From contig OX419761.1 in NCBI GenBank assembly GCA_948567375.1, forward strand, positions 13,332,501 through 13,396,500: a stretch of 64,000 nucleotides of DNA, read 5' to 3'. The stretch comes from Lunularia cruciata. Lineage: Eukaryota; Streptophyta; Marchantiopsida; Lunulariales; Lunulariaceae. Both the position numbers and the translations under genes were made by a program. The notes under the pieces were generated by a model. That model made no database searches. It had not been told where the DNA came from and saw only the letters and a program-made list of their open reading frames with translations. Below, piece by piece: positions 45,116 through 59,700 of this stretch (position 1 is the stretch's first letter; the number at the start of each line of letters is the position of its first letter).

Positions 45116-47828
45116 ATGGGTGGAAACGCAGCCGTGTTGTTGGTGATAGATGTAGCTGTTCTTCCAGCTACAGTCGTTGTTTGGGCTCTTCAGGCTTTCC
45201 CCGATAAAACCCCGTCCGGCAAGGGTTTGGCGATTCTCACGCAGGCATCTCTACTCGGTCAGTGATTTAATCTTGCCTGTCCAACCGAATGCATTCGAAT
45301 TCTACCGACAATTAGTTTGAAGCATCGAGATCTGACAAATTCTTGCTTTCCAGTAGAAATAAAATCGAGGAAACGGACATGGCTGGGCGACTCGTAATTG
45401 CGATTCGGTCACGGGAGAACTTGAGCGCATTAGAGGCAGAAGGCTTGTGGATGTGGATGAAGTCAGTACTAAATAACAAAAGAAGTGTGTTTAGAGTCAT
45501 GACAACCCGTCGATGTTGAACTTCGTGTATCTTTGTCCTTCATCTTTTCAGGTGCCAAACTGCAAGGAGAGTTAGGGTCAGTAGATGTTGTTGTATCCCT
45601 GGCCGAGACGCCTGGACACCATTCGGCTGTATGGCTTGGAGAAGTTTCCCGAATTCTAAAGCCTGGAGGTACTTTGATCGTCCAGGAACCACTTGCAACG
45701 AGGGAGCTGTCACCGGAAGAAGCGCAGGTAAGACGATGACCTCCTTACCTTATGTGAAATTGAGAGGCTTCAAAAGTTTCTACAAGGGCAAGTCGTACAT
45801 GAGCTTCATCATTTCGCTACATGAGTTGAGTTACACGACAATTGCAGTCCGATCTCGAATACTAAGCATTCTGTGAGCGGATCTTGGAAACAAACGTGAT
45901 GGGCTATGGCTAAGGGGAAGCTGGCGTGGAAACCAATACCAAATTTGAGAGAGTTAGCTTTTGTATGCTTTTTAGAAGGTTTGAGGTTCACAACTTTAAT
46001 AAAGTTAACCGAGAGTGCAGGTTTATAGGTGGGTGGATATTTTTCTGTTTACACCCTCTTCAAGGCCATAGCTCTAGTTTAAGTAACCAGCTCTAAAACA
46101 CTATCTTCAGACTTGCACTCATGATCACAATCTGCAGGAGATCGGACAATCAGCTTCATTGGTTCAGACGCAGGCTGCCTTGCAGAGGAATCTTTTAATT
46201 GCCGGGTTCGTTGGCACCACCAGTGTGGAATGTGTTGAAGGAGTTGGTCTGGCGCCATCTTTCTCGAACCTCGGACCACTGTTCAAACCAGCAGCAGTAT
46301 GTTCATGCACCTTCTACTGGTTCTTAAGTGCAGTTATCGGCAATAGTCCGTAACTTGATCTCTAGTTCATGTAATTTAGTTTCCACACATATGAAATAGA
46401 TATTGGAGTCTGTCGGATTTGAGCTTCACGAAGGGCTAATGGCTTAGCTTAGTCACTCGCTAATTCTGCGGACTGTGTACTTGTTCTCCTTTAGTTTCAA
46501 GTACAGAAGCCTACTTGGGAAACTGGCTCTTCATTTTCTCTGAAAAAGAAGTCGGTCATCAAACAAGGTATGCATTCAATCTTCAATTACTGTGCATTCT
46601 TGTTTGTTTGTTGAGGTGCCAAGATTAAGCCTAGTGTATGGTTGTCTCGAGGTGTATTAAACTAAATTCTACATTTCGTGGATACAGAGAATGGCGTGCA
46701 CATCAATGGCTCTCCAAAGGTCATACTTTCAGACGTAAATGATTTCAATATTAATATTGCTCCACCAAATGGAGTGGTTACCTGGAAGGACCCCGCCTTG
46801 GATCTTGAGAATGACGAATTCGTTGATGAAGATGCACTCCTTACGGAAGAGGATCTGAAGAAGCCTGAACTCTCAGCAGGTGGGCCAAGAAATGAATGTG
46901 AAATGTTCCAGGAGCAGATTGGTATAGATTTGGACTTCCTTTTTTGAGCAAAAGTGCAGTTTACATCGTTCTTGACAGAGTCTCTGATCTTCACACGAAT
47001 CTCTTTGTGTCCTGGTCCTGATCTGACTTGAGGTACCTGGACCCGGAGTTTGAAGCTCACCTTATGATGTACCTCTTCATGGCAGATGATGACTGCGAAG
47101 TAGGAACAACAGGGAAGAAAGCATGCAAGAACTGCACCTGTGGCCGAGCTGAAATTGAGGAAGCTGAAGAAGCTCAGCCCGAAACCAAGTTGACCCTCGG
47201 GCAAATCAACAACCCAGAATCAGCTTGTGGAAGCGTAAGCGTTCTTCTCTAAGTCATATTCAATTAGTGCACTGCCTCCACAATAACACAGTGATTTGCG
47301 GGAAATGTAATATTGTTCTGCTTTTCTTTCCCGGGCTATAAAATAGGAGAACTATATACCTTCATACTACTCGTTATGATCATTATGACGTGTTGAGTGG
47401 CGGAGAGTTTCTGTATAACAGATATGCTCATCCGCGTGATCTGTACACTGCAGTGTGGCCTAGGCGATGCTTTCCGCTGTAATTCATGTCCCTACAAAGG
47501 ATTACCTCCTTTTAAGCTTGGCGAGAAGGTAATTGTCACTACTTTTAGATTACCACCAAGTCACCATTCTTTATATCGTGAGACTGGTAGAATATCCAGT
47601 TCATACGTATACCCATGTGCCTATATTCATTAATTTTGATTCTGGTGTTTCTTCACATGCAAAGTTTTTTCTCGTTAATCCCACGAGTGAGGCCTCTGTA
47701 CATGTAGTTGCATCATAGATTAAATAGTCACTTGCAAACTTCTCCATATATTGTCTTTGACAGGAACGTTTGATTTTATTGTTGTGCAGATTGCTCTTTC
47801 TAGCTCTTTGCTCGTTGCGGATGTGTGA
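45116..47828 (+). CDS. DRE2: Anamorsin / Fe-S cluster assembly protein DRE2
   Basis: Eight exons: 45116-45257, 45552-45727, 46138-46296, 46495-46567, 46688-46879, 47086-47234, 47454-47528 and 47790-47828, all GT-AG, total 1005 bp, 334 residues. The start ATG has a good context (gcaccATGG). The N-terminal half is the methyltransferase-like fold ([20 protein letters not shown]). The C-terminal CIAPIN1 part has the 2Fe-2S ligands C251, C261, C264, C266 (KACKNCTCG) and the twin CX2C motif C295, C298, C306, C309 ([17 protein letters not shown]). DRE2 takes electrons from the diflavin reductase TAH18/ATR3 and feeds cytosolic Fe-S assembly. The donor of exon 5 is weak (GTGGGC); a GT a few bases further would add six residues without changing frame. 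The DDDCEVG junction supports the choice made. Confidence 0.92.
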
Positions 47829-50800
47829 AGTGTTCTATGTAGTACAAAAGCATGAGCAGCTCAAGATAAAAGCAGAGATGAGCTACAATTTTGGCCGTCA
47901 TTATTGACTGTGCACGCCGATTATTGTCACACAACTACATGAAACCATCATGTGGTGGATGATATAGATTCTACGTCCAGAAAAGAGTTGAAATAAGACA
48001 CCGAAGAGCAACATTCTAGTACGATTCAAAACGCGAGATCGAAACAGACTGGATGATTCGCTCTTTCTTCAGGAGATTCCAATCATTCTATCGGCTCATA
48101 GACAAAAGTCCGTGCAGACAAGAAGGTTATCTGAGTCGTAGTTCTAATCATGGTTCTCCTAGTCCCGATACGCGTTCATACTGCTGAAAACCTTGTTGAC
48201 AAACCAGACGAAATAAAAGTCATCTTCTGCCTTCCTTGTTCTCGTTACATGTGTGACCTGAATAATCAGTTGCCCTCTTTCTCACTGAGATTGTCTCGTG
48301 CATGGGGTTTCAGAGGTGAATATTTATATGCCTTCTTGGCCCATTGTGCTGCTGTGCACCTCGCAACTTCGTCAGAAACCCACATATTCCGCTTTTTAGT
48401 CCGGAGATAGATGGATAAGAGACTCTTCTTCGGATCACTTGTGTGTCTAGGGTCTCTCATTGAAGTGTGAAACTGCTGCTGTATGAGTGGCCTAAAGCAT
48501 AGTTGAAGAGTGGATATGTCAGCGACATACGGTTTCTATCTATCTAGATTTTGTATGGAAGGTGAAAGTCTGCCGGGTCTTCATCATTACTCCTACATTG
48601 TGGATGACCAAAATCTATTGACAAAGCTGTCTCTTCGCTTTAACTTTGTTCTCATTACTGTAAACTCGTGTGCCAACCATTACTGCTCACCTCTTCTCGT
48701 ATCCACATCTTCAAACTTTTTGGCGTATGTCTTCTCAATGCTGCACAGGATGTACAACAGTAAGAAAAACGATGTACAGTTGTCCTTCATAAAACACACA
48801 CAGGTATCTCAACTTTGGTTAAAACTTTCCAAGGTGACCATCCGCTGAGAAGAGATACCGGTGTAGTATGCGAAACCTGGGAATGCAAGATTCTTGTCTC
48901 ACAGTTTTGTCTGGGTAACTGTAGTAATCAAGGCACTCAGTAACTATCATGCGGAAAATGGAATCTAGTATCCAAGTCTGATTGGGATACCGTAATTGCG
49001 GATGCAGGACTACGGAAGGGGCACTTTAAGTAAGCTGTACACTGAAGAATTCGAAGTTGTAGGTGGAGAGATTCCCCCAGATCTTAGACATGGTTTCTCG
49101 AAATTCTGCGCTGTCAGAAGCAGGAAGTCAGCAGAGTATATCATCATAGATTAGATACGACTATCACCGTTGAGGGTTTCGCGCTCACATAGTCCTTCCC
49201 TAGGAACAAAAGCTCAGTCTTGATCAACTAAGTGAACCACATAATGAAGATACTTAAAACGGTTGATTGACAATTGTTTGACACAGGTGGTCTGGCATAC
49301 ATTATTACGAGATATTATTGAGATGATATCATTGGCATTTGGAGTCAGAAACTACATCTCGATAGATCAGTTAATTTCCAGTCGTTTCCGTCGCAATCTT
49401 TCGCATCTGACTGACATCCTCGTGAATGAAGACGTTTGCATCATCTGGTTACTTCTACTTGTCTCAAGGTCCACAGAAAACCACGGTTTGATCCAAAAAT
49501 AAGAAAAGTGCATGAAATCAATGGTAATACGGACTGAAAAACTCGAGATTCATAGATAAACGGTTGAGTTCAAAGTCATGCTCAAAAGTCTGCCCTAGCT
49601 AACAATCCTGGAGTAGACTCGATGGAGTACTACATTGTTGTGGCCTATGCATCTGAATCTGAGAGAAGGGGAACTCCACTTTTGTTCGTTTGGTTTCGGG
49701 AAGCCAATTATTGGTTTCTTGCACTTCGTAGGAAATGTTTTTGTCCAATTTTCATATCATAACCACAAACCGGTCGATAAATTGGTCTGCATCATCCCAC
49801 CTATCCTCCAGGTTTGCAGTTCCTATCATTGTATAGGTTTGCAGCTCGGATATGATTGACGTGGGCTATTGGTGGTTTTCGTGCAGTAGGCAGGGACGGA
49901 CAAAATATCGCATGTGGAAAGAGGTCAAAGCGAAAAGCCTGATACATCCCTTAGATTTTGTATAATCATGTCAGTCTCCTTTAGTGGGTCAGATCAGTAG
50001 AAGTCTCTTAACAAAATCGTAGTGACTTTCACGTGGTTTTCAAGAGTTTGAAGGTTCCTAGTGTTCTCGCGTGAATGGATACCACATGTGCCAGTGATCG
50101 ATGCGACCATGATATTGAAGCAGCATTTGCATGGAAGCATGCAAAATTTGCAATTTTGTCCACATTCGCATGCTCAGGCATTCAGGGAAAAGACACATCT
50201 GTCTCTTGGATGCCCCGGTACTTGATACGAACGCGTATAGCAATTAATATGACAATTGAAGTATTAAATCATAGAGGTAATGATGTGAAAGTGATCTCGC
50301 CACAAGTACCTGAAAGATATAAAAAATTTCCGTGTACATAACCCAGCTGAAAGCAAGTCACGCTTAAGATCTTGAAGTTCATGGCATGCTGTTGTATCTT
50401 GTCTCAGAGAGAAACTTGCATGCGAGATTTCCAATGAAATCGAGTCCGGACAAAGAATGTACTTCGTTGTACACCGAGTTTTACTGTCCTGAATTCCTGA
50501 AGCTACAGTAGTCTGCGAATCTCAACTCCCTCCGTGGCTAGCAGATGACTACAAATCAAATCACCAGAGCTTATTTTACGATTTTGTGCCCTCAAACCAG
50601 TCAAAGCAAGAACTATATAGGACGAGAAGATGAAGCACAAAACATGTGAAGAGTTACGCAGGGTTTCTGTACGGGTACCAGTGGTCCGTCATTGGTTATG
50701 ATAGTTTCATATCTTTTTAGACAAAAAATTCTGGCAAAAGAAAAATATAATGCATTCATATCAAGAACTGATGACCGATACTATCAGTGTCCTTTTAAGC

Positions 50801-53781
50801 GAGTAAAAATCAACGTGAATCCTCCCAGTAATTCCATAATCTCCATACACCAAACGACGAGGAAAGAGATGCAGCGCACTGTCATCATTATTTATCCAAC
50901 CTCTGAAAATTTTGTGCAAATCCTTGGCTCTTTGAAAAAGTAGCGAAAACACAGAGCACGCAAAATTTCATGTACCACAGAAATGCATCTATGGCCTTAG
51001 TAACCAGAGCTCTGAAGCAACTTTGATCTGTTAAGCGAAACAAAGTAAATGACCAGGATAATACTGCTAACCTGTTCCAAGGTTCTCTGGACTAGATAAA
51101 GTGATGATTAGACTGATAGGAAGGGAAGTGCTTTCCAATGATCACCGACCTAGTTCAGATAGGAAGCTCGTGGAAAGAACGTGGCTTGCACACACCATTG
51201 CAGTAAGAAAGTATGAAAAGTTTCTGCGCATCTGAGAAGACAAACTAGTGAAAATCTGCACCGTCTCTTCTGATATAAGAGCTCTGAGCCGCTGCTTGAC
51301 CGAGAGTTTCCTTTGCCATGATGATATAACCACGAGCTGTTAAAGACTCCTGGAAGGCTACATAGCAGGCATGTTTTCACACGCTGATTTGTTTAAAGAA
51401 GTGGTAGTTATCGATAGGAGGAACTACGAGCTATTAGACACCTGGAAAGACTACACAACAGGTAAATTCACATAGTTAAGGGAACTCTGTGCCATTAATA
51501 TTCACAGAAAGTCATCTCATATGCGAATAATGATGGAGAATACGAAACGATAGCTGAGATGATGGATCTATTTACCTACTGGGGCCAGTGAAGTTTCCGT
51601 TGAACAAATACGAATACCTGTAGCATGTCTCAGCAAGGGGCGAAACACAACAAGAATTTGTCATTGTTGCTCGCTTTCTTACAGAGACATCCTGAAGATT
51701 AATAATTCGAAAATATCTTACATGAATAACAATTTAAGGACGTATTGCACCTTTGGAGGAAGTTGCACACCACTTTGTCTGGTCGCACAGACAGAGTGTC
51801 TATCTTCGAATCGTGTCAGAGATGAAAAATTGACGACCGGACAATTATAATGTTCATATTTTATGATAGTATGACGTTGAAACTACTGCCGACTGTGGAT
51901 CTTCTCTAGTTCAAGCGTGCTGTATGTCAAGACACTATCACTGCACGGAGATGGTAAGAAAACCAGATACTTATAAGTCCTTGAACATTGCTGTGATAAG
52001 CGTTAGAATTTCAAACCTGCGCGTGAAGTTTTCTACTGCTTAGCAGGCGTTTAGCACAACATTGTGGGCCCCTTTCAGGACTGGCAAATTGGCTATGTGT
52101 GCAGCACAAATCTGAGGCCTTGCTAATGTGGGGTACTGATCTATATCAAGTACAATAATAATCTCAATAAGCATGAGGGTTGGATACCTATTTTTCAGAA
52201 AACCTCCCTCCATGAGAATTTGGAACTTCATTGAGTGGCAGCACTGTGCCAGTAGAGTAAGGGCTGATATCGATTGGGCTTCTGCTTCTGATAGGTATAT
52301 ATTGGTACTCGAGCGGAATCTATCGGTGGGTTCGGTTCGGTGAACCCACGCTAGACTAGAGACAGTAATTCGAGCATGTGGATTGTACGGGAGCTCGTCG
52401 ACACTGTTCGTCTCTATCAGATGATAAAGCTAAGATCATGATGACAAGGGGAGTTGCTCTACCGATCCAAGTATTTCTCGGTATTGAGATCGACTATAGA
52501 TATACGGTTGCAGTAGTGCACGGGAAGGCTAGAAGGGAATTCGACTACACGACAGATCACGAAATGCAAAAAGGGCCGAAAAGAGAAGACACATGCAGCG
52601 AAAGCCTGAGGTTGTTGCAACTTTCACTGAAGTTACACCGGAATCAACAGCAGAGAACGTACTTGATGGTCTGGAACTGTGAAAATAGTGGCCAATCCTC
52701 TTCCTGACAGCAGAATCGCTAAATCATCGATGGAAATGAAGCTAGAGTTTAACGACAAAATACTGAGGGTTCAGTCATTCTGACCTCAAGGACTGGCTTT
52801 CACAGCCATTGGCTCGTTGGATATGAGGGCCCGTGCCAACTTGAGGATAATACAACTTTGAATGTCTGAAGATGAGTATCCGCTGTACAGCCGAGATCGT
52901 TTGTACTGGAAGCACGATGCAGAGTTTTCGAGTTCGGACCAGGCAGTGAGAACACTGATGATTCGAACCCGTCTATCACGGATGGACCGTGGGCTCTTGA
53001 TGTGAGGTTGCAGACTCTGAGCAGCCCTAGTACTCTGATGCCCACAGATTTTCGCCGCCCAAACCGTGACTTAAACCGTGACTTAGGCGGGACTTAGCTG
53101 TTTCTGGTACGAAGTCCGCCCACAGTTAGGTACCCACAGTTTCATGCCTGCAAAACCGTGAGCGGTATAAGAGTGGAAACCACAGTCCATATAAAATTTA
53201 AACTGCCTTTCAGATGGCTTCGAGGACTGCTCCATCCCGTTCAACGCATGATACGGTTAGTCTGCAAGCACGGTAATCAATGGATGTTTGGCTTTCAGTA
53301 TACCGTGAACAGTTACCCCGTTTTACCTGCCTGCCGTCTCATTTGAATCCTGGTGGGGGACTCATTCCTTAATCAAGATCCTACAACTTTTAAAGCTGCA
53401 CGCCATGTAGGCAGGAGTTCGAGTTTGCAAAAGGCTACAGTGATAGTGGGTGCGTCTGTATCATTCAAAATGTATCCAATAGATGCAGGTTTATGATCAT
53501 GGATTGGTCGACACGCGCGGAGGGGGATTGTGAGATAGACCATGATTTAGATCAAAACACGAGAAGGTATTTATTTATTTATTTATTTACTGTAGTGAGC
53601 AACGGAGTCAAAAGTTTAAGCTAGACCGTGACACACCAGTTCACCTATACATAAGTCCAAGAAGCTATCGGTACGATGGTCGAGACCTGACGACACGACA
53701 AGAGCTGCTGACCCACTTTCTGTCGGCTGATCCGGGACTGGACTAAAGATTTGCGGGACAAAGATAGTCATCAAACTTTAT
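47829..53781. other. Intergenic region between DRE2 and CAP-G
   Basis: About 6 kb holding the 3' UTRs of two convergent genes. No transposon, RNA gene or protein domain recognised. Open frames are short and lack similarity. Near 53060-53650 the word accgtgac or close forms recurs (53066, 53080, 53155, 53300, 53625), including a tandem pair. A TTTA microsatellite lies at 53571-53590. Confidence 0.4.
53571..53590 (+). repeat. TTTA microsatellite
   Basis: About five tandem copies of the tetranucleotide ttta, in the likely 3' UTR or downstream flank of the CAP-G gene. Confidence 0.8.
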
Positions 53782-56700
53782 CTAGTCAGACGGTCTTCTT
53801 CTGGAGTCAACAGAATTACGAACACGGGAGCTTCTCTCATGTCTAGAATATTTTGGCTCATTTCCCATGTCACTTGACGAACTTCTGAAGGAGGCAGAAG
53901 TGCAAATAGATGTTGCTTCGTCGCTGCTGATGTCTTCGTGCCGTTCAGACACTGAAGTAGAGCGGGTCGGAAATTGCTCCGTTCTTCGCCCCCTACTAAC
54001 ATTTCTTGTCTGAGATGGTGTCGCGTCTCTCTCCATTGCAATCTTTCTCATGCGTGGGCGTCTAGCACCAAAATATGCCACCCTTCTTCCACCAGGAAGA
54101 GGACTGGCTTCGTCCTCCCTATCATCACCTTCACTTTCACTGCGATCACCAGCTCGAGACTCGGACACGTTCGATCGATCGTTATTGCTCATTACCGATC
54201 CTGTAGTTGGACGTGGTATCTCTTTTGATGTTGGAGTTCCTATGCTATTTCTAACACAGGCTTTGCCCTTCAGGCGACTGCCATGTATTTCGAACTCACT
54301 TCCTGACGTTGAGGTCGCGGGATCAGAGTCGGAGTCTGTTTCGTCACTCTCGTAGAAAGTACCTAGATTTTTCCTCGTAACCTTTGTTGGTGACAGATTC
54401 TTTAGGGCCTGTGCTTCGGTGAGTCGCGAAAGTGTTTCTGGTCTCTTACGCAGAGTTCGAGTGGATGGCGGGATAGGAGTTTGAGGGATTGAGGACGTTC
54501 GAGAAACTAATGGCGTTCGAGAAGTACTGGAAGCTCTTCTTCTGCCTGCAGATGCTCAAACCACGTAAATGGATCAGCTAGTCTAACACTCTATGTACTA
54601 ATGACGTACCATAAAATGGACTCGAAGCGCGAAAGGGTTCTTTCTGACCTAGAAAAATTTAATTCGATCTTGGTATAACACCACTAAATTACTAGGCTTT
54701 GAGATGAGGCTGCACCTGTAGCCTTCGCTTGCTTCAAAGGAGTCTCTTCAACCTCAGGGCATTTCGGTATGTCCTCGTCAATACCCATTCGCTCTATAAT
54801 AGTGAGAAGGCAAGTAACGCGCGTAAGAAGACAATAAATGATAGAAAAAACATGCGGCCAATCGAGGTTACGGCTTTAATTGGTACGCTCACTGTACAAG
54901 GTAGACATTGTATGCTAGCATTCTTGATAGCTCAATCAAGTGGAGTAGTTACGCTGATACGGAGGGCATCTACAGCTTATCGCGTTATGCTCACCTCTGA
55001 ATTGTTGCAATTCCTCGTTGGTTAAACTTTTATCCGGAGACAAATCAAGTAGCTTAAGGAGCACTTGCAATTGTTTCAGGTCCTTCAATAAGGTCTTCTC
55101 TCCAGGAGGAAGACAATCAATTACTCTGCATGAAAAACGATCAACTTATGGACCTACAGTACTCCAGAGCTACTAAAAGCAGGAATTGTGTCATAAGATG
55201 AGAGTGGAGTTCAAAGTGGGTGTACGAAATGAAGATACTTATATCGAGTTAGAATCTGATACCAAGATATTTTCCCTTCCAGTGAAAATTTACCTCGGTA
55301 GAAGATGACACAGGTATTTGACTTCATCCTGCTGAGATGAACGATATTGCAGTACTGTTGCAAATCGGCAGAGTGTCGTTATGTAAGTTTTCCCCGCCAT
55401 GGACTTCTTCGGTTCAAAAGATATAACCTGCAATTTCGTTGTATGATGGAAGTCGAATCAACATCTACGGAGTGGGTGTCAAGATAAAAATCTCACCTCT
55501 TCAGTCTATATACAACCTAGGAGGCAAAAACTAAATTTTTCATGACAGACACTGGACCAATGCCCCATATCTTGCTTCAACAAGTAAGCATGAATGTATT
55601 GAAACTAAAATTAGAAGCTTCTCTCAAGAAGAGGCTGAGCTTTCCACCAACTTTCACTCAGGTTACCTCAGAACAAATGCGAACCGCGAGCTCTTCGTGC
55701 CCCTCGTTGAATGCTTCATCTCCATCTTGTGTCATACTATTTCCGCGATGTGAATCACTAGTTTTGAAGTTTTTGAAACTTGCGTCTTGAGTACTTTTCT
55801 CCAGTGTTGGTAGCTGAAGTAGGTGCAACATGAAGCGGCCAATTTCCATTGCATGCTTCCTAGCTGCGAGGACTGTTCCCATCTTATCTCGATTGCCACA
55901 TATACCAGGCCATTCCTTGCGCATTACCGATACAAACACTTTCGATATAGATCTCTGCCAGAACTCCATTGTTAGTCGAATAGTTTGTCCAAAACGGCAT
56001 TTGAAACTAAAGAAGAAAAATTGCACTTAAAGTATGGTGATGAAAGGCGGACCTCACTTGCGCAAGGCAAAGACAGGCAGGAAAGCGCAGGTGATGAAAA
56101 ATACGAACTTTACCTTATTTTCAGCCGCTTGAGAACAGTAAGAGCGGAAAAATACATTCAGGCACTGTCTGATTCTGTAAATAAGAGCTCGATTTTAGAT
56201 TCGGAAATAAATACAGGAAACCATCAAATTCAGAGATAAGCAGGTTGAGGATCGGTGCACCTACCTAGGAGAATTCTCAGTATTAACGCTAAAGTACAGT
56301 CGTACCAAGTTCTCCAAGACACCGTCCTGAACCTGCTGAGTATCCGGAAACCGCTTACTTTGCAGGAGAAGTTTGGCAAAACCCTCCGCTAAAACGCTTG
56401 TCCAGACGTTCAAGATTTCTCCCTTCTCCACTGATTCATCAGGATCAAAAGACTCTGCAAGGAGTTTAAGTAGTGGTAGACGCATTAAAATGCTGTGTTC
56501 GCTTTCGGAATAACTCTGTCTTGAACGTAACAATTCCGAAATATGAAGTCCCTGGGGCTGAAGTTGCGGAAGGTCGTCAGGTCCAATATCCAGAACACCG
56601 TCTAAGACGGTGGCCCCATGGCCAAGAACCAGATCAAACATAGCTCTCAACGACATCTCCTGTACATGATACCGCTTGCTTAAGAGGTATAACCGTAGTT

Positions 56701-59700
56701 GCTCAACTCCTCGTGAATTAGGAACTTTCTCTAGCCCACAAAAGATACCAAGACATCTCGTTCCAGCCCTTTGCACTTCTGGATGTATATGCTTCACCTA
56801 AATCACCGAATATGATAAAAGTTAATTTGTTAGCAACGGCAAAGCACCTGATTTAACTACCATGCGTGCGTCAACACAGAATCTGCATCTATATCTCAAC
56901 CCTTACTTTCGGATTTGTCGCGGAGTTTAAAAAAAATCTTTGAAGATATATGAATTTCAAAAAGTATCTCACTGATAGACTCCGAAACTTGAGGAAAGCG
57001 ACTCGTCTGGACTATTTGCCCAAATGTTGCCGCGGACTGACAGTGCTAGACTTACTGCTGGCATCAACAAGGAATCATGGATTTCTTGATGCTCAATTGC
57101 TAGACCAAAGAGCTGTTGCAAAGACTCTATGTTTTCCAAGAGGAGTCCGGTGATTGCTAGACAATGGAGCCACTGCATAATGTCAGCTCCACCTTCGCGA
57201 CAAGGACGAGCATGTTCTGCAAGGGACGCAGACAGAACTTGTGCGAATTCTCCAGGAGACGCATGCACCCGGTGTGCCAGATCAGCTACAGAGTTGGCCC
57301 ATAACTGATCGCCTCCGAGATTTAGGCCATCTCCCACCAGTTCTTCCAGTCTCTGTAGGACGTCCCCTGCCGCCTCTGGCGCACCGAGAAGGCTTTGCAG
57401 GAGCAAAGCAGCTTCCCGGCGACTTGTGTTATCAGTGAAGTTAAGGAACTTGGAAATCGACAGTAGTTGCCGTGCAGCGAACCTACTGGTTGACCCTGCG
57501 AGTAAAAAACAAGGCAAAATTATACCGAGACCACTACTGCTGCTAAATCATAAGCACTAGTGCATAGTGTTACGGCAAAAGAGTGGAGAGCTGGAAGGCA
57601 CCAGAAAATGCTCGACGCTGCAAAATTTGCAAACCGTCTTGTGTGTATTAGGGTCTGAAGGCCAGATCTTTAAGCTAGCTCTTAACTTAACCTCTACCTA
57701 GCTAGGTCATCCTGAAGAATAAAATTATACTTAAGTTGCTGAGGGACTTACCTCCTTGCACATGGGCTTCGACGAGGTGCACATATTCAGCTACGGTCGG
57801 AGGTAGTATTCTCTCGAGATAATCATTGCTATCTGCTGCAGCAGCAGCTTTCACAACTGCTTCTGCGCCGCCCGTGGTAGCGGCATCACCGCCTTTCGCC
57901 TTCATTCAGTCCACAAAATATTGCATGTTAAAGCAAATGGGCGCATAGATGACAAGCAAGCTAGAGTCCTCCCCATGCCAGACTTTCCTAACTTACATGG
58001 AGCTTCAATGTGTTCTTCTTCGGTGATGCTTTGGTTGTGAACCCCAGGTCAAGGAAAAGTAACACCGATAACAGTTCGGAAAGGCTACAACGTCATTCAT
58101 CAGGCAGAAAGAGATGAGATTATGCAATGCTAAAGTGACTGTACTGGAGAACCTGATCACCTCTGCTTCTGAGTGGAGATGAGTGCAGAGCATGCGCCAA
58201 TACAGAGCTTGCTCGGCATTGAGAATTTTAGTAGTCTCGCCTCCCGCTTCTGCCAATATTCCCGGAAGAAACATAAAGAAAGTTGCAAACAAGCATATCA
58301 AACTTCCAAGCACCATGAAGCAGAATCAAGTTACAGCTCACAGCTTTGTAGATACGTTACGTTCATCGCCAAGAGAGGTAGAAGACACCACCTGTAGCAT
58401 TGCCGTTTGGTAAAAATTGTCGAAGACCTCCGCTACAAGTGGTCTTCAGATCAAGATCCTGCTTTAGCAACTCCAACATGACATTTTCGGCCACTTTCTC
58501 GTGCGTCTCAACATCTAAGTATCTTAATAACGAAAGAATGTTTCCTTCGCAGTCTCTTTCCAGCCACATAATTTTCAGTAGCTCCACGCACTCGGCTCGA
58601 ACACCAGGAACTCTTTCAGCTAATCCCCTTTGAAGAATGAGGGCACGCTGCATGATGCTGGAAAACGAATGCCAACATTACAATTCATGGAGATCTTCAC
58701 ATTGATACAGCTGGTCATCTCCGGACTTGCAGAGGCCCTGAATGACCGGTTGAAACTTCTAACGACATCAGTTTTATCTATGCAAGGACGTTCTTCTGGC
58801 TCACTCAGGGATACTAACCTCAGGCTCTGGATGCGAAACTTGCTGCCAAGTATCTGGTAAGTTGCTTTGCGAACAACCTCACTGATATCAGCAGTACGTT
58901 TCACCATGTCGGCAACCGTGACGTTCATGGCAGGCATGGACATTACCACCATCTTCCTCACTTCCTGTTTGAGGATCGCTCACTCGTTAGAGGAGCAATT
59001 TGTAATCAGAAGACAATAAGTTGCCGGCCCTCAAACCTCTGCCAAGAGAAGAGCCAAATATAAAGCCCTGAGGACACCATTTGTAGTATGTGGCACACTG
59101 GGGTTTCAGATGTCACCGTTCCTCGCTAGCTTTTGTTCTCACTATGGTTCATTCTAGCTGCTGAAACATTGGTGCTGTCTTTAGCTAGTTAAAATTGGAA
59201 ATTTTTGATTTTTATCTCATAAGTATGGAGTCAATCATTCGACTATATGCTTCTCGGGCATGTTGCTCGTAAACTGTTTCTGAAACTTCTTGCCTCCCAA
59301 GTAAATCAAAGACTGAAATAATAATCCATGGATCCATGAACATAGTGCACACTTACCGCACTTTGGTCACAATCCAGCGCTTGACGATATGCTGTCACCG
59401 TTCTATCATTTTCGATATCGTCAGTGATGACAAGTCTTGACAGAGCCCGTGCAGCATACACACGCACAGACGTTAACTTGTCTTGCATGCGTCTCTGCAT
59501 ACTCGAAATGATGTTATCCCACAGTTCCTCTGCGACCGGTATATCCTCCGGTAGTTTCAGAATAACCTGAGTTCAAGATTCATGAGAAGATTTATGTTCT
59601 CCTTACTCGTTACACATGTGTCATCAATGAGTGTCCATGATGAGGAGTCAATTTGACAGATTGTACATAAGAAATCGCATGTGGATGACAACGTCTACAG

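Noticed and set aside
52940-52985. tRNA-like GGTTCGAATC T-loop on the minus strand
   Set aside because: The flanking bases do not form a 5-bp T stem and no acceptor or anticodon arm fits.
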